Positions 17,443 to 25,748 are shown, counted from the first letter of the stretch. The stretch: 64,000 nt of DNA from Paenibacillus_AP thailandensis (GCF_042685365.1 NZ_JBHUMY010000041.1:1-64000), one strand, 5' to 3'. Program-made: numbers and translations. The notes: generated by a model not told the origin, from the sequence alone.

Positions 17443-17492
17443 TGAAAGCGTTTGCCTATCGTTATTTTAAAATGCGATGGAAAGCGCTGTCA
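17443..17492. promoter_or_regulatory. Two cre-like sites upstream of the amylopullulanase gene
   Basis: TGAAAGCGTTTGCC (17443-17456) fits the CcpA cre consensus TGWAARCGYTWNCW well, and GGAAAGCGCTGTCA (17479-17492) fits with a mismatch at the first base. They lie upstream of the palindrome at 17356, so dual control by catabolite repression and a maltose-type repressor is suggested. Confidence 0.6.
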
Positions 17493-17735
17493 ATCCTATT
17501 ATTTAAACCTCCCCCCACCCCCTCCAGAGGAGGGGGCTCCAAGGGGCTCGCCCCTCTGGACACCCCAAACCGGCGTCACTGCCGCGCGGCCGTCTGCGAC
17601 AATCAACCGTGCCAACCCCCGCGTTGTCCTGCGGACAAAGCTTCATGTCGAAGAGAATATGAGAACCCCGAACCTGCTACTAGTTGCAAACAAGCTTCAT
17701 AGTCCGGGGCTGGAAGGAGTTAATTCTATCTAATC
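17493..17735. other. Intergenic stretch with GC-rich palindromic element
   Basis: No coding sequence seen. A C-tract/G-tract hairpin (CCCCCTCCAGAGGAGGGGG, about 17517-17535) is followed by another (AAGGGGCTCGCCCCTC, about 17540-17556). Both are self-complementary and could be a structured intergenic repeat; no second copy is visible in this window. Confidence 0.4.
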
Positions 17736-17768
17736 AAAAAAAGCCCCGACTCTATCGAATCGGGGCTG
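17736..17768 (-). terminator. Terminator of htpG
   Basis: AGCCCCGA (17742-17749) pairs with TCGGGGCT (17760-17767), with six to seven A residues on the plus-strand left side that become the T-run for the minus-strand transcript. Confidence 0.88.
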
Positions 17769-17784
17769 CAGCATGCATGGCGGA

Positions 17785-19665
17785 TTAAGCCATAATTTTG
17801 CAAATATCGTTCGTGAACGCCACCGGGTTCTGAATCGGAAGCCCTTCGATGAGCAACGCTTGATTGTACAGCAGGTTGGTGTAAAGCGCAAGCTTCGTTT
17901 CATCCTGCTCAGCCGCTTTTTTAAGCGCCTGGAACACTTCGTGGTTGACGTTGATTTCGAGCACCTTATCCGCTTTGACGTCTTGGCCGTTCGGCATGGC
18001 GCTCAGCACTTTCTCCATCTCGATCGACAGCTCGCCTTCGGCCGCCAGGCAGACCGGATGGGATTTAAGCCGTTTCGAAGCGCGGACGCTTTTCACCTTG
18101 CCGTCCAAGAGGCTTTGCATCCGTTCGAACAGCTCCTTGTTGTTGTCTTCGTTCGCGTCCGCGCTATCGTCCGACTCGCTCTCGATACCCAAATCGCCGC
18201 TCGACACCGAACGGAACTCTTTGTCCTTGTACTTGTCGATAATCTTGATTGCGAATTCGTCGATATCTTCGGTCAAGTACAGCATTTCGTAGCCTTTGTC
18301 CGCGACAAGCTCGGTTTGCGGCAGACGCTCGATCCGTTCGATCGATTCGCCGGTCGCGTAATAAATATATTTCTGGTCTTCCGGCATCCGCGATACGTAT
18401 TCGTCCAAGCTCACCAGCTTCTTCTCCTTGGAGGAGTAGAACAGCAGCAAGTCCTGAAGATCGCCTTTGTTCGCGCCGTAATCGTTGTACACGCCGAATT
18501 TCAATTGGCGGCCAAACGATTTGTAGAACTTCTCGTAGTTTTCCCGCTCGTCCTTGAGCATGCTTTGCAGCTGGCTCTTGATCTTGTTCTTGATGTTCTT
18601 CGCGATAAGCTTCAGCTGGCGGTCATGCTGCAGCATTTCGCGCGAGATGTTGAGAGACAGATCCTCGGAATCGACCATCCCTTTCACGAAGCTGAAATAG
18701 TCCGGGAGCAGATCGCCGCATTTGTCCATAATGAGGACGCCGTTCGAATACAGCTCCAGCCCTTTCTCGAATTCCTTCGTATAATAATCGAACGGCGTAT
18801 GCTCGGGAATGAACAGAATCGCGTTGTACACGACGGCGCCGTCCGCGCTGACATGAATTTGCTTCAGCGGCTTGTCGAAGCCGTACCGCTTCTCGAAGTA
18901 GAAGTTGTTGTAGTCTTCTTCCGTCAGCTCGCTTTTGTTTTTGCGCCAGATCGGGACCATGCTGTTGATCGTTTGCTCTTCCGTCACTTCCTCGAACTCG
19001 CCTTCGGCGCCTTCCTTCGGACGGCTTGTCTTCATGTCCATCTTGATCGGATAACGGATGAAGTCGGAATATTTCTTGACGATCGCGCGCAGCCGGTACG
19101 TCTCCAAATATTCGTCGTATTGGTCTTCTTCCGTATTCGGTTTGATTTGCAAAATAATGTCCGTGCCGACCGTCTCTTTCTCGCAAGGCTCGATCGTGTA
19201 GCCGTCCGCGCCTTTCGACTGCCACTTGTAAGCCTGATCGCTGCCCCAAGCTTTCGAAATGACCGTCACTTCGTCGGCCACCATAAACGCCGAATAGAAG
19301 CCGACGCCGAACTGGCCGATAATGTTGTGGCCGTCCTTCAGCTCGTTTTCCGTCTTGAACGCAAGCGAGCCGCTCTTGGCGATAACCCCGAGGTTCGTCT
19401 CCAGCTCCTCCTGCGTCATGCCGATGCCGGTATCGGAAATCGTAAGCGTCCGTTTGTCCTTGTCCGGCGTAATTTTAATGAAGTAATCCTCTTTATTAAA
19501 AGTAAGCCCCTCTTCGCTGAGCGCCTTGTAATACATCTTGTCGATCGCGTCGCTGGCGTTCGAGATCAGCTCGCGCAAAAAGATTTCGCGCTGCGTGTAG
19601 ATCGAATTGATCATCATTTCGAGCAGCCGTTTCGACTCGGCCTTAAATTCCTTCATGACAGCCAT
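17785..19665 (-). CDS. htpG: Molecular chaperone HtpG (bacterial Hsp90, 626 aa)
   Basis: ATP-dependent dimeric chaperone. The N-terminal GHKL ATPase carries LRELISNASDAIDK (Glu and Asn of motif N1), ISDTGIGMTQEEL, and IGQFGVGFYSAFMVAD. The middle domain has YIYYATGESIERIE, and the C-terminal dimerisation domain ends in ALLIEGLPIQNP. Length is normal for the family. AAGGGAG lies eight bases upstream of the ATG at 19665. A sigma-A promoter and a perfect CIRCE operator precede it, so HrcA should repress it; in B. subtilis htpG is not under HrcA control, which makes this arrangement notable. Confidence 0.97.
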   Translation of the reverse strand: MAVMKEFKAESKRLLEMMINSIYTQREIFLRELISNASDAIDKMYYKALSEEGLTFNKEDYFIKITPDKDKRTLTISDTGIGMTQEELETNLGVIAKSGSLAFKTENELKDGHNIIGQFGVGFYSAFMVADEVTVISKAWGSDQAYKWQSKGADGYTIEPCEKETVGTDIILQIKPNTEEDQYDEYLETYRLRAIVKKYSDFIRYPIKMDMKTSRPKEGAEGEFEEVTEEQTINSMVPIWRKNKSELTEEDYNNFYFEKRYGFDKPLKQIHVSADGAVVYNAILFIPEHTPFDYYTKEFEKGLELYSNGVLIMDKCGDLLPDYFSFVKGMVDSEDLSLNISREMLQHDRQLKLIAKNIKNKIKSQLQSMLKDERENYEKFYKSFGRQLKFGVYNDYGANKGDLQDLLLFYSSKEKKLVSLDEYVSRMPEDQKYIYYATGESIERIERLPQTELVADKGYEMLYLTEDIDEFAIKIIDKYKDKEFRSVSSGDLGIESESDDSADANEDNNKELFERMQSLLDGKVKSVRASKRLKSHPVCLAAEGELSIEMEKVLSAMPNGQDVKADKVLEINVNHEVFQALKKAAEQDETKLALYTNLLYNQALLIEGLPIQNPVAFTNDICKIMA

Positions 19666-19692
19666 GGAAAATCTCCCTTCGCGAATATAATG

Positions 19693-19719
19693 TTAGCACT
19701 CTCGTGCACCGAGTGCTAA
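19693..19719. promoter_or_regulatory. CIRCE operator (HrcA binding site) of htpG
   Basis: TTAGCACTC - 9 bp - GAGTGCTAA, a perfect match to the CIRCE consensus. It lies between the htpG promoter and the start codon. Confidence 0.95.
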
Positions 19720-19732
19720 ACCCGTTAATTGA

Positions 19733-19762
19733 TATATACCATATCGTAAAAAAGGCTGTCAA
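19733..19762 (-). promoter_or_regulatory. Sigma-A promoter of htpG
   Basis: On the minus strand, -35 TTGACA (19757-19762) and -10 TATATA (19733-19738) are separated by 18 bp; CIRCE begins about 14 bp downstream. Confidence 0.7.
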
Positions 19763-19779
19763 TATAAGCGATGTCAAAG

Positions 19780-19866
19780 AAAAAGGACTGCCGCGGCGAA
19801 CTCGTCTCCCATTGTCAGGTTGCTTCTCACAACCGGGGCGGTTCGCTTCAGACAGTCCCTTTTTTT
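19780..19866 (-). terminator. Long nested-hairpin terminator of pdaA
   Basis: AAAAAGGACTG (about 19780-19790) pairs with CAG-TCCCTTTTTT (about 19852-19866), with an inner GCGAAC/GTTCGC stem and a GGTTG/CAACC hairpin. The minus strand runs into a T-rich tail. It insulates pdaA from the htpG promoter. Confidence 0.7.
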
Positions 19867-20647
19867 AAGATGGCGTGTGCGTCTTCATCTCGTCCAAGCT
19901 TTTGAATTCGTAGCCCTTTGCCCGGGCATCGTCGATGATTCGGCCGAGCGCCGCCGCATTGTCCTTCGATACCGAATGAAGCAGGATCACCGCTCCCGGA
20001 TGAAGCTGCGCCATGACCGTGCGGTAGGCATAGTCGGCTCCCCGCTGCATGTTGGTGTCCCAATCTTTATACGCGATCGACCAGAATACGTTCGTATACC
20101 CCATTTCGCGGCTGACGGCCAGCGAACGCTCGTTGAATATGCCGCGCGGCGTGCGCAAATACCGCATCTCCTTCTGGCCGGTCAGCGTTGCGACCTCGTT
20201 CTTCACCTTGTCGAGCTCTTCGCGGATTTGCGCCTCGGAAATTTGGCTCATATCCGGATGGCTCCAGGAATGGTTGCCGATGAGATGGCCTTCGGCCGCC
20301 ATCCGCTTCAGCAGCTCCGGCTGCGTCTTGACGTAATGCCCGGTCACGAAAAAGATCGCCGGCACCCCTTTTTCCTTCAGCACGTCCAAAATACGGGACG
20401 TATAGCCGTTCTCGTAGCCGTTGTCGAACGTTAAATAAAGCTCCTTTTGGCTCGTGTCCCCCGTAAATATGGCTCCGTACCTTTTCAACAAATCTTTGAA
20501 CCCTTCTTGATCAATGGACGGCAGCCGGCCTTCGGAGCCTTTCGCGAAACCAAAATGATAAGGCCCTTCCGCCGAAACGGCCGATCCCCCGGCAAGCTGG
20601 CCGAGCAATAAAGCGAAAGCCAGCGCCGCAATGCGGAAACCGCGCAT
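19865..20647 (-). CDS. pdaA: Muramic-delta-lactam-forming polysaccharide deacetylase PdaA (260 aa)
   Basis: Secreted NodB-fold deacetylase that removes N-acetyl from muramic acid during spore cortex synthesis, needed for delta-lactam and hence germination. Signal peptide about 1-26 (FRIAALAFALLLGQLAGG...AVSA). PdaA marks: YHFGFAKGSEGRLPSID near 30-46, the TFDNGYENGYT version of the catalytic TFDDG motif (Asp75, Asn76), the metal-binding HLIGNHSWSH (His126, His130), TPRGIFNERS, and VILLHSVSKDN near the C-terminus. AAGGAG precedes the ATG at 20647; an upstream in-frame ATG (20698) would add a polar extension before the signal peptide. Expression is expected in the forespore (sigma-G) but no promoter was assigned. 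Confidence 0.92.
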   Translation of the reverse strand: MRGFRIAALAFALLLGQLAGGSAVSAEGPYHFGFAKGSEGRLPSIDQEGFKDLLKRYGAIFTGDTSQKELYLTFDNGYENGYTSRILDVLKEKGVPAIFFVTGHYVKTQPELLKRMAAEGHLIGNHSWSHPDMSQISEAQIREELDKVKNEVATLTGQKEMRYLRTPRGIFNERSLAVSREMGYTNVFWSIAYKDWDTNMQRGADYAYRTVMAQLHPGAVILLHSVSKDNAAALGRIIDDARAKGYEFKSLDEMKTHTPS

Positions 20648-20774
20648 CGAAAGCTCACTCCTTGCTGATCTTATCGTTAACATCTGCCGCAAACGCAAAC
20701 ATTTTATTGTTGGCTTAAAACCGGGGCATTATGTACGCATTTGGAAAAACGGAAACGGCTCCCTCGCGTTATCT

Positions 20775-20790
20775 TGTTTAATATTGAACA
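20775..20790. promoter_or_regulatory. TGTTTAA-type palindrome upstream of the enhancer-binding regulator
   Basis: TGTTTAATATTGAACA, 103 bp before the start codon of the regulator at 20893. It differs at two positions from the perfect palindrome before putB (26855-26870), so it is a candidate binding site for autoregulation. Confidence 0.55.
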
Positions 20791-20892
20791 TCCCTAAGCG
20801 GCCGTCCGATCGGCTCCAGACGCGCGTCCTTGTTGAATTGCCGATACGACCATGCTAAATTTAAGCTAAACTTTTAAGTCTGAGAGGTACAT

Positions 20893-22635
20893 ATGTTCAA
20901 CTATGAACAGTTTCCGATAAACGACGGCTTCCGCGTCCTGTCCCCGGAAGCGCAATGCTCCGAAGCGGCCGCCCTGCTGGACAAGGGGCATGCCGTTTAT
21001 GCCGCCTTTGAAGGACGCGATTACTTATTTACGCCGGAGGATGCCTCGTTATTCGAGACGGCCGCCGGAACGCTGGCCGGCCTCTTGTCCGGCCGATCGT
21101 CCCTCGTTTCTCCCGCCGTCGTCGGGGAGCCGCCTTTCAAAGCCGGGGATTGGATCGCCGACCTGCCGGCCGGGCTGCGGCGGCCTATCGTGTTTCGCAA
21201 TGGGGCAGGCGATACGCTCGGTTTCTGCATGCCCGGCGAAGCGCTGCGGCATCTATGGCGGCTGAAGCGGCATGCCGAAGCTTATTTTGCGACGCTAGCC
21301 GAGACGGTGACGGACGCGGTGACGGCGGTTGACCGGAACGGCTCCGTCATCTGCTGGAACGAAGCCGCGGAGACGATTTACGGCATTCCGCGGCGGCAGA
21401 TTGTCGGCAGGCGTATCGGCGAGCATTTCGAATCCGATTCGCTTGTGGTGATGCGGATTTTGGACGAAGGACGGTCGATCCGCAATACGTACCATCGGCC
21501 GCGCCAAGGGACGCATGTCCTGATCAACGCTTCCCCGATCCGGGACGCCGGCGGCGCGATTATCGGCGGACTTGCCGCCGAACAGGACATCACCCATCTC
21601 GTCAAGCTGAACGAAGAGCTATCCTCGGCGCAGGCGAGCAAGCTGTATTCGATGGCGGGGAAAGCCGACCCGTTCTCGCTGATGGGCGGCCAAAGCGAAA
21701 GCATCGGCAAAGTGGTGCGGATCGCCAAGAAGGTGGCCGAATCCGACACCCCCGTCCTGCTGACGGGCGAAGCCGGCACAGGCAAGGAGCAGCTCGCAGA
21801 AGTCATTCATCTGGCAAGCGCAAGGTCGGACGGTCCGTTCATGACCGTCAATTGCGGCGCCGCTCCCGCCGGCATGCTCGAAAGCGAGCTGTTCGGCTTC
21901 CAGGGAGGCGCGTTCTCGGGACAAGAGACGAAGAAGGCGGGCAAGCTGGAGACGGCAAGCGGCGGCACGCTGCTGCTGAACGAAATCGACAAGCTGCCGC
22001 CCGAGCTGCAGGACAAGCTGCTGCACGCCATTAAACGCCGCACGATTACAAGGCTGGGCGGCCATGCGGAAATACCGGTTCAGCCGCGAATCATTGGCGC
22101 TACGAGCCGGAATCTGGAGACGCTGGCCGCCGAAGGACGGTTTCGGCCGGACCTTTACTACGCGATTAGCGTCATCTCGATTGCGCTGCCGCCGCTGCGC
22201 GACCGCAAGGAAGATATCGCCGCTTTGTTTCAAATCTACTTGCGGGAGTTTTCACTGCTGTACCAGAAGCCGGTTCCGGCCGTGGAGCCGGAAGTGGCGC
22301 TGGCCTTCGCCAATTACGACTGGCCGGGCAATATGACCGAGCTGCGGGCGGTAACCGAACGGTGCGTCATTCTGAGCGAGGACGACTCGATTACGCTCGA
22401 TCTTCTCCCCGAAGCGCTGCAGAAGGAGCAGCCGCAGTTGGCCGGGAAGGCCCCGGACGATATCGAGTTGGGGCCGGATAAACGGCTCAAGCCCCGCATG
22501 ACCGAAGCCGAGGAAGCCGAACGGATTGAGGAGGCGCTGGCGAAAACCTCGGGCAACAAAAGCACCGCGGCAAGACTGCTAGGCGTCTCCCGCGGCACGT
22601 TATACAACAAGATGAGAAAATACGGCATCACGTGA
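20893..22635 (+). CDS. Enhancer-binding-type regulator (PAS, AAA+, Fis HTH), degenerate sigma-54 motifs (580 aa)
   Basis: RocR/AcoR/TyrR-type architecture: N-terminal region of unclear fold (1-125), PAS sensor (about 133-240), AAA+ domain (about 263-500) and a Fis-type helix-turn-helix (541-580, ending GNKSTAARLLGVSRGTLYNK). Walker A is GEAGTGKE (292-299) and the Arg-finger region RFRPDLYYAISV is present. Two catalytic features depart from sigma-54 activators: the GAFTGA loop reads GAFSGQ (339-344) and the Walker B Asp is Asn363 (TLLLNEID). The genomic neighbours are putB and rocA, which RocR-like proteins commonly control. A 16-bp palindrome overlaps the start codon and another lies upstream. 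It may act as a TyrR-like regulator without sigma-54. Confidence 0.88.
   Translation: MFNYEQFPINDGFRVLSPEAQCSEAAALLDKGHAVYAAFEGRDYLFTPEDASLFETAAGTLAGLLSGRSSLVSPAVVGEPPFKAGDWIADLPAGLRRPIVFRNGAGDTLGFCMPGEALRHLWRLKRHAEAYFATLAETVTDAVTAVDRNGSVICWNEAAETIYGIPRRQIVGRRIGEHFESDSLVVMRILDEGRSIRNTYHRPRQGTHVLINASPIRDAGGAIIGGLAAEQDITHLVKLNEELSSAQASKLYSMAGKADPFSLMGGQSESIGKVVRIAKKVAESDTPVLLTGEAGTGKEQLAEVIHLASARSDGPFMTVNCGAAPAGMLESELFGFQGGAFSGQETKKAGKLETASGGTLLLNEIDKLPPELQDKLLHAIKRRTITRLGGHAEIPVQPRIIGATSRNLETLAAEGRFRPDLYYAISVISIALPPLRDRKEDIAALFQIYLREFSLLYQKPVPAVEPEVALAFANYDWPGNMTELRAVTERCVILSEDDSITLDLLPEALQKEQPQLAGKAPDDIELGPDKRLKPRMTEAEEAERIEEALAKTSGNKSTAARLLGVSRGTLYNKMRKYGIT
20894..20909. promoter_or_regulatory. 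TGTTCAA-type palindrome overlapping the regulator start codon
   Basis: TGTTCAACTATGAACA overlaps the start codon and first codons of the regulator gene. It matches the putB site at 14 of 16 positions. It could be an autorepression site or a coincidence of coding sequence. Confidence 0.4.
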
Positions 22636-22638
22636 AAT

Positions 22639-22690
22639 CAAAAAGGAGCTTGCCGCGTTCCCGCAGGAATCGTACGCAAGCTCCTTTTTG
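22639..22690. terminator. Bidirectional terminator between the regulator and the deoxynucleoside kinase
   Basis: AAAAAGGAGCTTGC pairs with GCAAGCTCCTTTTT, giving A/T runs on both sides, between two convergent genes. Confidence 0.88.
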
Positions 22691-22718
22691 ATTGCGGGGC
22701 GGCCTAACCGCAGCCGCG

Positions 22719-23390
22719 TTAACCGATCCGCGGCGCCTTCTTTGCGGAACCGCGGGACGACACGATCAGCTCGTCAATCCGCTTTACGATCCGGTCCATC
22801 GAAGCCGGATCATGCACGTCATATTCGTCGATATTCAGCCTAAGGACAGGACAAGCGTCAAACCCGTCGATCCATTCGGCGTAACGGACATGCATCCGTT
22901 CCCAATACGAGCGTTCCGTCTGAATTTCCATATCGCGGCCCCGCTCCTCGATCCGTTTCAATATCGAAGGCAAGCTCCCTTCAAGATAGATCAATACGTC
23001 CGGATGGGGAAAATACGGAGTCATGACCATCGCTTCGAACAAGCTCGTATATGTAGCGTAATCGACGGCGGTCATCGTCCCTTGATCGGCATGCATTTTG
23101 GCGAATATGCCGGTATCCTCGTAAATCGAACGGTCCTGCACGAAGCCTCCTCCGGCGTCGAAGATCCGTTTATGCTCCTTGAACCGCTCGGCCAAAAAAT
23201 ATATTTGCAGATGAAAGCTCCAGCGGTGAAAATCTTGATAAAACTTGTCCAAATACGGGTTGTGGTCGACCTTCTCCATCGACGTCCTGAAGGCAAGCCG
23301 GCGAGCCAGCGCTTGCGTCAGCGTGGACTTCCCCACGCCGACCGTGCCGGCCACCGTAATGATGGCATCGGCGGGTATCGAATGATGCAC
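22719..23390 (-). CDS. Deoxynucleoside kinase (deoxyadenosine/deoxyguanosine kinase family, 223 aa)
   Basis: Salvages deoxynucleosides by 5'-phosphorylation (dCK/dGK-like). P-loop GTVGVGKST at residues 15-23; the DRS motif in VQDRSIYEDTGIFAKM; PDVLIYLEGSLPSILKRIEERGRD forming the lid with Arg residues; NIDEYDVHD toward the end. Length is typical. It uses GTG at 23390 after AAAGGGG with an 11-nt spacer. In Bacillus two such kinases (dck, dgk) are adjacent; here only one is present, and sequence alone does not decide base preference. Its 180-nt leader contains a hairpin with a T-run. Confidence 0.88.
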   Translation of the reverse strand: MHHSIPADAIITVAGTVGVGKSTLTQALARRLAFRTSMEKVDHNPYLDKFYQDFHRWSFHLQIYFLAERFKEHKRIFDAGGGFVQDRSIYEDTGIFAKMHADQGTMTAVDYATYTSLFEAMVMTPYFPHPDVLIYLEGSLPSILKRIEERGRDMEIQTERSYWERMHVRYAEWIDGFDACPVLRLNIDEYDVHDPASMDRIVKRIDELIVSSRGSAKKAPRIG

Positions 23391-23513
23391 TGCGGTTTAA
23401 ACCCCTTTCTATCAGAAACGGTTTCCTGACCCGGAAAAATCATCGAACCGTCCCGCGGCGGAAAAAATATTAAATGAGAAACCTCCATCGAGCTCGAGGA
23501 ACATATTTGCGGT

Positions 23514-23582
23514 AAAAAAAAGACATTCCGCTTCCGGAAAGCGGAGGCTTCCGCCATCCCCGAAAACAGACCTGTCTATTGT
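23514..23582 (-). promoter_or_regulatory. Promoter and hairpin-containing leader of the deoxynucleoside kinase gene
   Basis: An extended -10 (TGGTACAAT, about 23575-23583 on the minus strand) lies about 190 bp before the GTG start. In the leader, CCGCTT-TCCGG-AAGCGG (23528-23544) is followed after five bases by seven T residues (23514-23520), and a competing GCGGA-AGCC-TCCGC hairpin precedes it. This looks like an attenuator, but the stem is short. Confidence 0.35.
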
Positions 23583-23680
23583 ACCATACTTGCCGATTCG
23601 GCTACATCCTATTTATACAACAGGGTATGCCTTCCAATCCATTTATACTATAATATCACTAAAAATAGGGAGGTTAATCC

Positions 23681-24145
23681 ATGTCCATAGACCGTATAGC
23701 CGAACGTCTTCCCGCTTTCGGAATTGAACTGCCCGCCGCTAGCGAACCTGCGGCCCGTTACGCCAATTATGTGAAGGCCAACGGTTTATTGTTCGTTTCC
23801 GGAAAAGGGCCGGCAGGACAGCCGAGAGGCAAGCTTGGGATCGACTACACAACCGAGGAAGGCTGCCAATATGCTAGACTGGCCGGTATAGAGGTGCTCG
23901 CCGTCGTTAAATCCGCTTTAGGCTCGTTGGATCATGTCAAAAAGGTCGTGAAAATCCAAGGTTTTGTCAACGCCTCGCCGGATTTCGACGAGCATCACAA
24001 AGTTTTGAACGGCTGCTCGGACCTTATGCTTGATGTTTTTGGTCCTGAAAAAGGCTCTCATGCCAGGTCGGTATTCGGAGCCGTATCCGTACGCGATAAT
24101 TTGCCGATTATTATCGATTCTATCTTTGAGTATACCGAGGATTGA
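23681..24145 (+). CDS. RidA/YjgF family protein (154 aa)
   Basis: Belongs to the Rid superfamily, trimeric enzymes that hydrolyse reactive enamine/imine intermediates. The longer 150-residue form with N-terminal extension resembles the YjgH/YoaB-like subgroups. Family traits: YVKANGLLFVSGKGPAG near 30-46, VVKIQGFVNASPDF, and the C-terminal ARSVFGAVSVRDNLPIIIDSIFE where the Arg corresponds to the active-site Arg that binds the carboxylate. AGGGAGG precedes the ATG. It is convergent with rocA; whether it acts on imines from proline or arginine catabolism is only inference from position. Confidence 0.85.
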   Translation: MSIDRIAERLPAFGIELPAASEPAARYANYVKANGLLFVSGKGPAGQPRGKLGIDYTTEEGCQYARLAGIEVLAVVKSALGSLDHVKKVVKIQGFVNASPDFDEHHKVLNGCSDLMLDVFGPEKGSHARSVFGAVSVRDNLPIIIDSIFEYTED

Positions 24146-24182
24146 TTTTGTCTTGCGAAACGGACGTCCGGCCGCTTCTCGG

Positions 24183-25748
24183 CTATTTTCGGACGGACGT
24201 CGCTTTCGCCTGCGTAAAGAGCAGTAGATAATCGTAGCCTCCCGCCTTGGAATCCGTTCCCGACATGTTGAAGCCGCCGAACGGATGCGCTCCGACCATC
24301 GCGCCCGTGCACTTGCGGTTAATGTACAAGTTGCCGCAATGCATCGTTTCCAGCGCTTCGGCGATGCGCTCGTCGTCTTGCGAGAAGAACGAGCCGGTCA
24401 GGCCGTATTCCGTGTCGTTGTATACGGCTATCGCTTCCCGGTAGTCCTTCGCCTTGCAGATTGCCAGTACGGGGCCGAATATTTCTTCCTTCATAATGCG
24501 GGCTTTGGCGTCCACGTCCGCAAATACCGTCGGCTGAATATAGTAGCCGTTGCCGCCCGCTTTGCCGCCTCCCGTCAGCAGCTTGCCTTCCGTCTTGCCG
24601 ATCTCGATGTAGCCCATAATTTTCTCGTACGAGCTTTTGTCGATAACGGGGCCGATCGGAAAATTGCGCTCGGGCAGGCCGATTTGCAGTTTGTTCGTCA
24701 GCCGGATTATTTTCTCCACCGCCGCGTCGTAGACCGATTCGACGATGATGGCGCGGGAGCCGGCGGAGCACTTCTGTCCCTGAAAACCAAACGCCGACGT
24801 GACAATCGCTTGCGCCGCCGCGTCCAGATCGGCGGTCTCGTCGACAACGATGCCGTCCTTGCCGCCCATCTCGGCCACCAGCCGCTTGATCCAGATTTGC
24901 CCTTCTGCGGTTTTGGCGGCAAGCTCGCTGATGTGAAGACCAACGTCTTTGGACCCGGTGAAGCTGATAAAACGCGTTTTCGGATGCGATGTCAAGTAAT
25001 CCCCGATTTCTGCGCCGCTGCCCGGCACGAAATTCAGGACGCCGGCGGGGAGTCCGACCTCCTCCATCAGCTCGACGAACTTGTGCGCCATAACCGGGGT
25101 CGTCGAAGCCGGCTTCAGCAGCACCGTATTGCCCGCCACGATGGCTGCGGCCGTCATCCCTACGCAGATCGCGTTCGGGAAGTTCCACGGCGGAATGATG
25201 ATACCGACGCCAAGCGGAATGTAGCGCAGCCGGTTCGTTTCGCCTGCCAGCTGCACGAGCGGCATCGTTTCGTTGATCGAGTCGAGCCGGATCATCTCGC
25301 GCGCGTAAAACTCCAGAAAATCGATCGCTTCCGCCGTTTCGACATCCGCTTCGGCGTAATTTTTGCCGGCTTCCAGCACCATGACGGCCGAAAATTCAAG
25401 CTTGCGCTCGCGCATCAGCTTGGCGGCTCGCAGCAAATATTGCGCGCGCTCCGCCGCGGGGACCTTCTTCCACGATTCGAACGCCGCAAGCGCGGCTTGC
25501 ATCGCTTCTTCGGCCAGCTCCCGGTCCGCTTTGCTGACATAGCCGACAACCATGTCCAGATCGCCCGGGTTGACGGATACGATTTTGTCGTCCGTAAACC
25601 TTTTCTCCGGACCGATATGGAGCGGATATTCGCGTCCCAGGTCGGCTTTCGCTTTGGCGATCGCCTCCTCCATCGCTTTCGCGCTCTGCGGCTGCGTAAA
25701 GTCGATGAACGGCTCGTTTTTGAACGGGGGAATCGCTATCGTGGTCAT
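24183..25748 (-). CDS. rocA: L-glutamate gamma-semialdehyde (1-pyrroline-5-carboxylate) dehydrogenase (521 aa)
   Basis: Oxidises glutamate semialdehyde/P5C to glutamate with NAD+, the second step of proline and arginine breakdown. Aldehyde dehydrogenase fold with PPWNFP (188-191 region, Asn190), FTGSKDVGLHI, general base Glu293 in LVAEMGGKDGI and nucleophile Cys327 in GFQGQKCSAGSRAI. Length matches B. subtilis RocA/PutC (515). GGAGAGGAG lies upstream of the ATG at 25748. It follows putB by 98 bp on the same strand, forming a putB-rocA unit that converts proline to glutamate. Confidence 0.95.
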   Translation of the reverse strand: MTTIAIPPFKNEPFIDFTQPQSAKAMEEAIAKAKADLGREYPLHIGPEKRFTDDKIVSVNPGDLDMVVGYVSKADRELAEEAMQAALAAFESWKKVPAAERAQYLLRAAKLMRERKLEFSAVMVLEAGKNYAEADVETAEAIDFLEFYAREMIRLDSINETMPLVQLAGETNRLRYIPLGVGIIIPPWNFPNAICVGMTAAAIVAGNTVLLKPASTTPVMAHKFVELMEEVGLPAGVLNFVPGSGAEIGDYLTSHPKTRFISFTGSKDVGLHISELAAKTAEGQIWIKRLVAEMGGKDGIVVDETADLDAAAQAIVTSAFGFQGQKCSAGSRAIIVESVYDAAVEKIIRLTNKLQIGLPERNFPIGPVIDKSSYEKIMGYIEIGKTEGKLLTGGGKAGGNGYYIQPTVFADVDAKARIMKEEIFGPVLAICKAKDYREAIAVYNDTEYGLTGSFFSQDDERIAEALETMHCGNLYINRKCTGAMVGAHPFGGFNMSGTDSKAGGYDYLLLFTQAKATSVRK

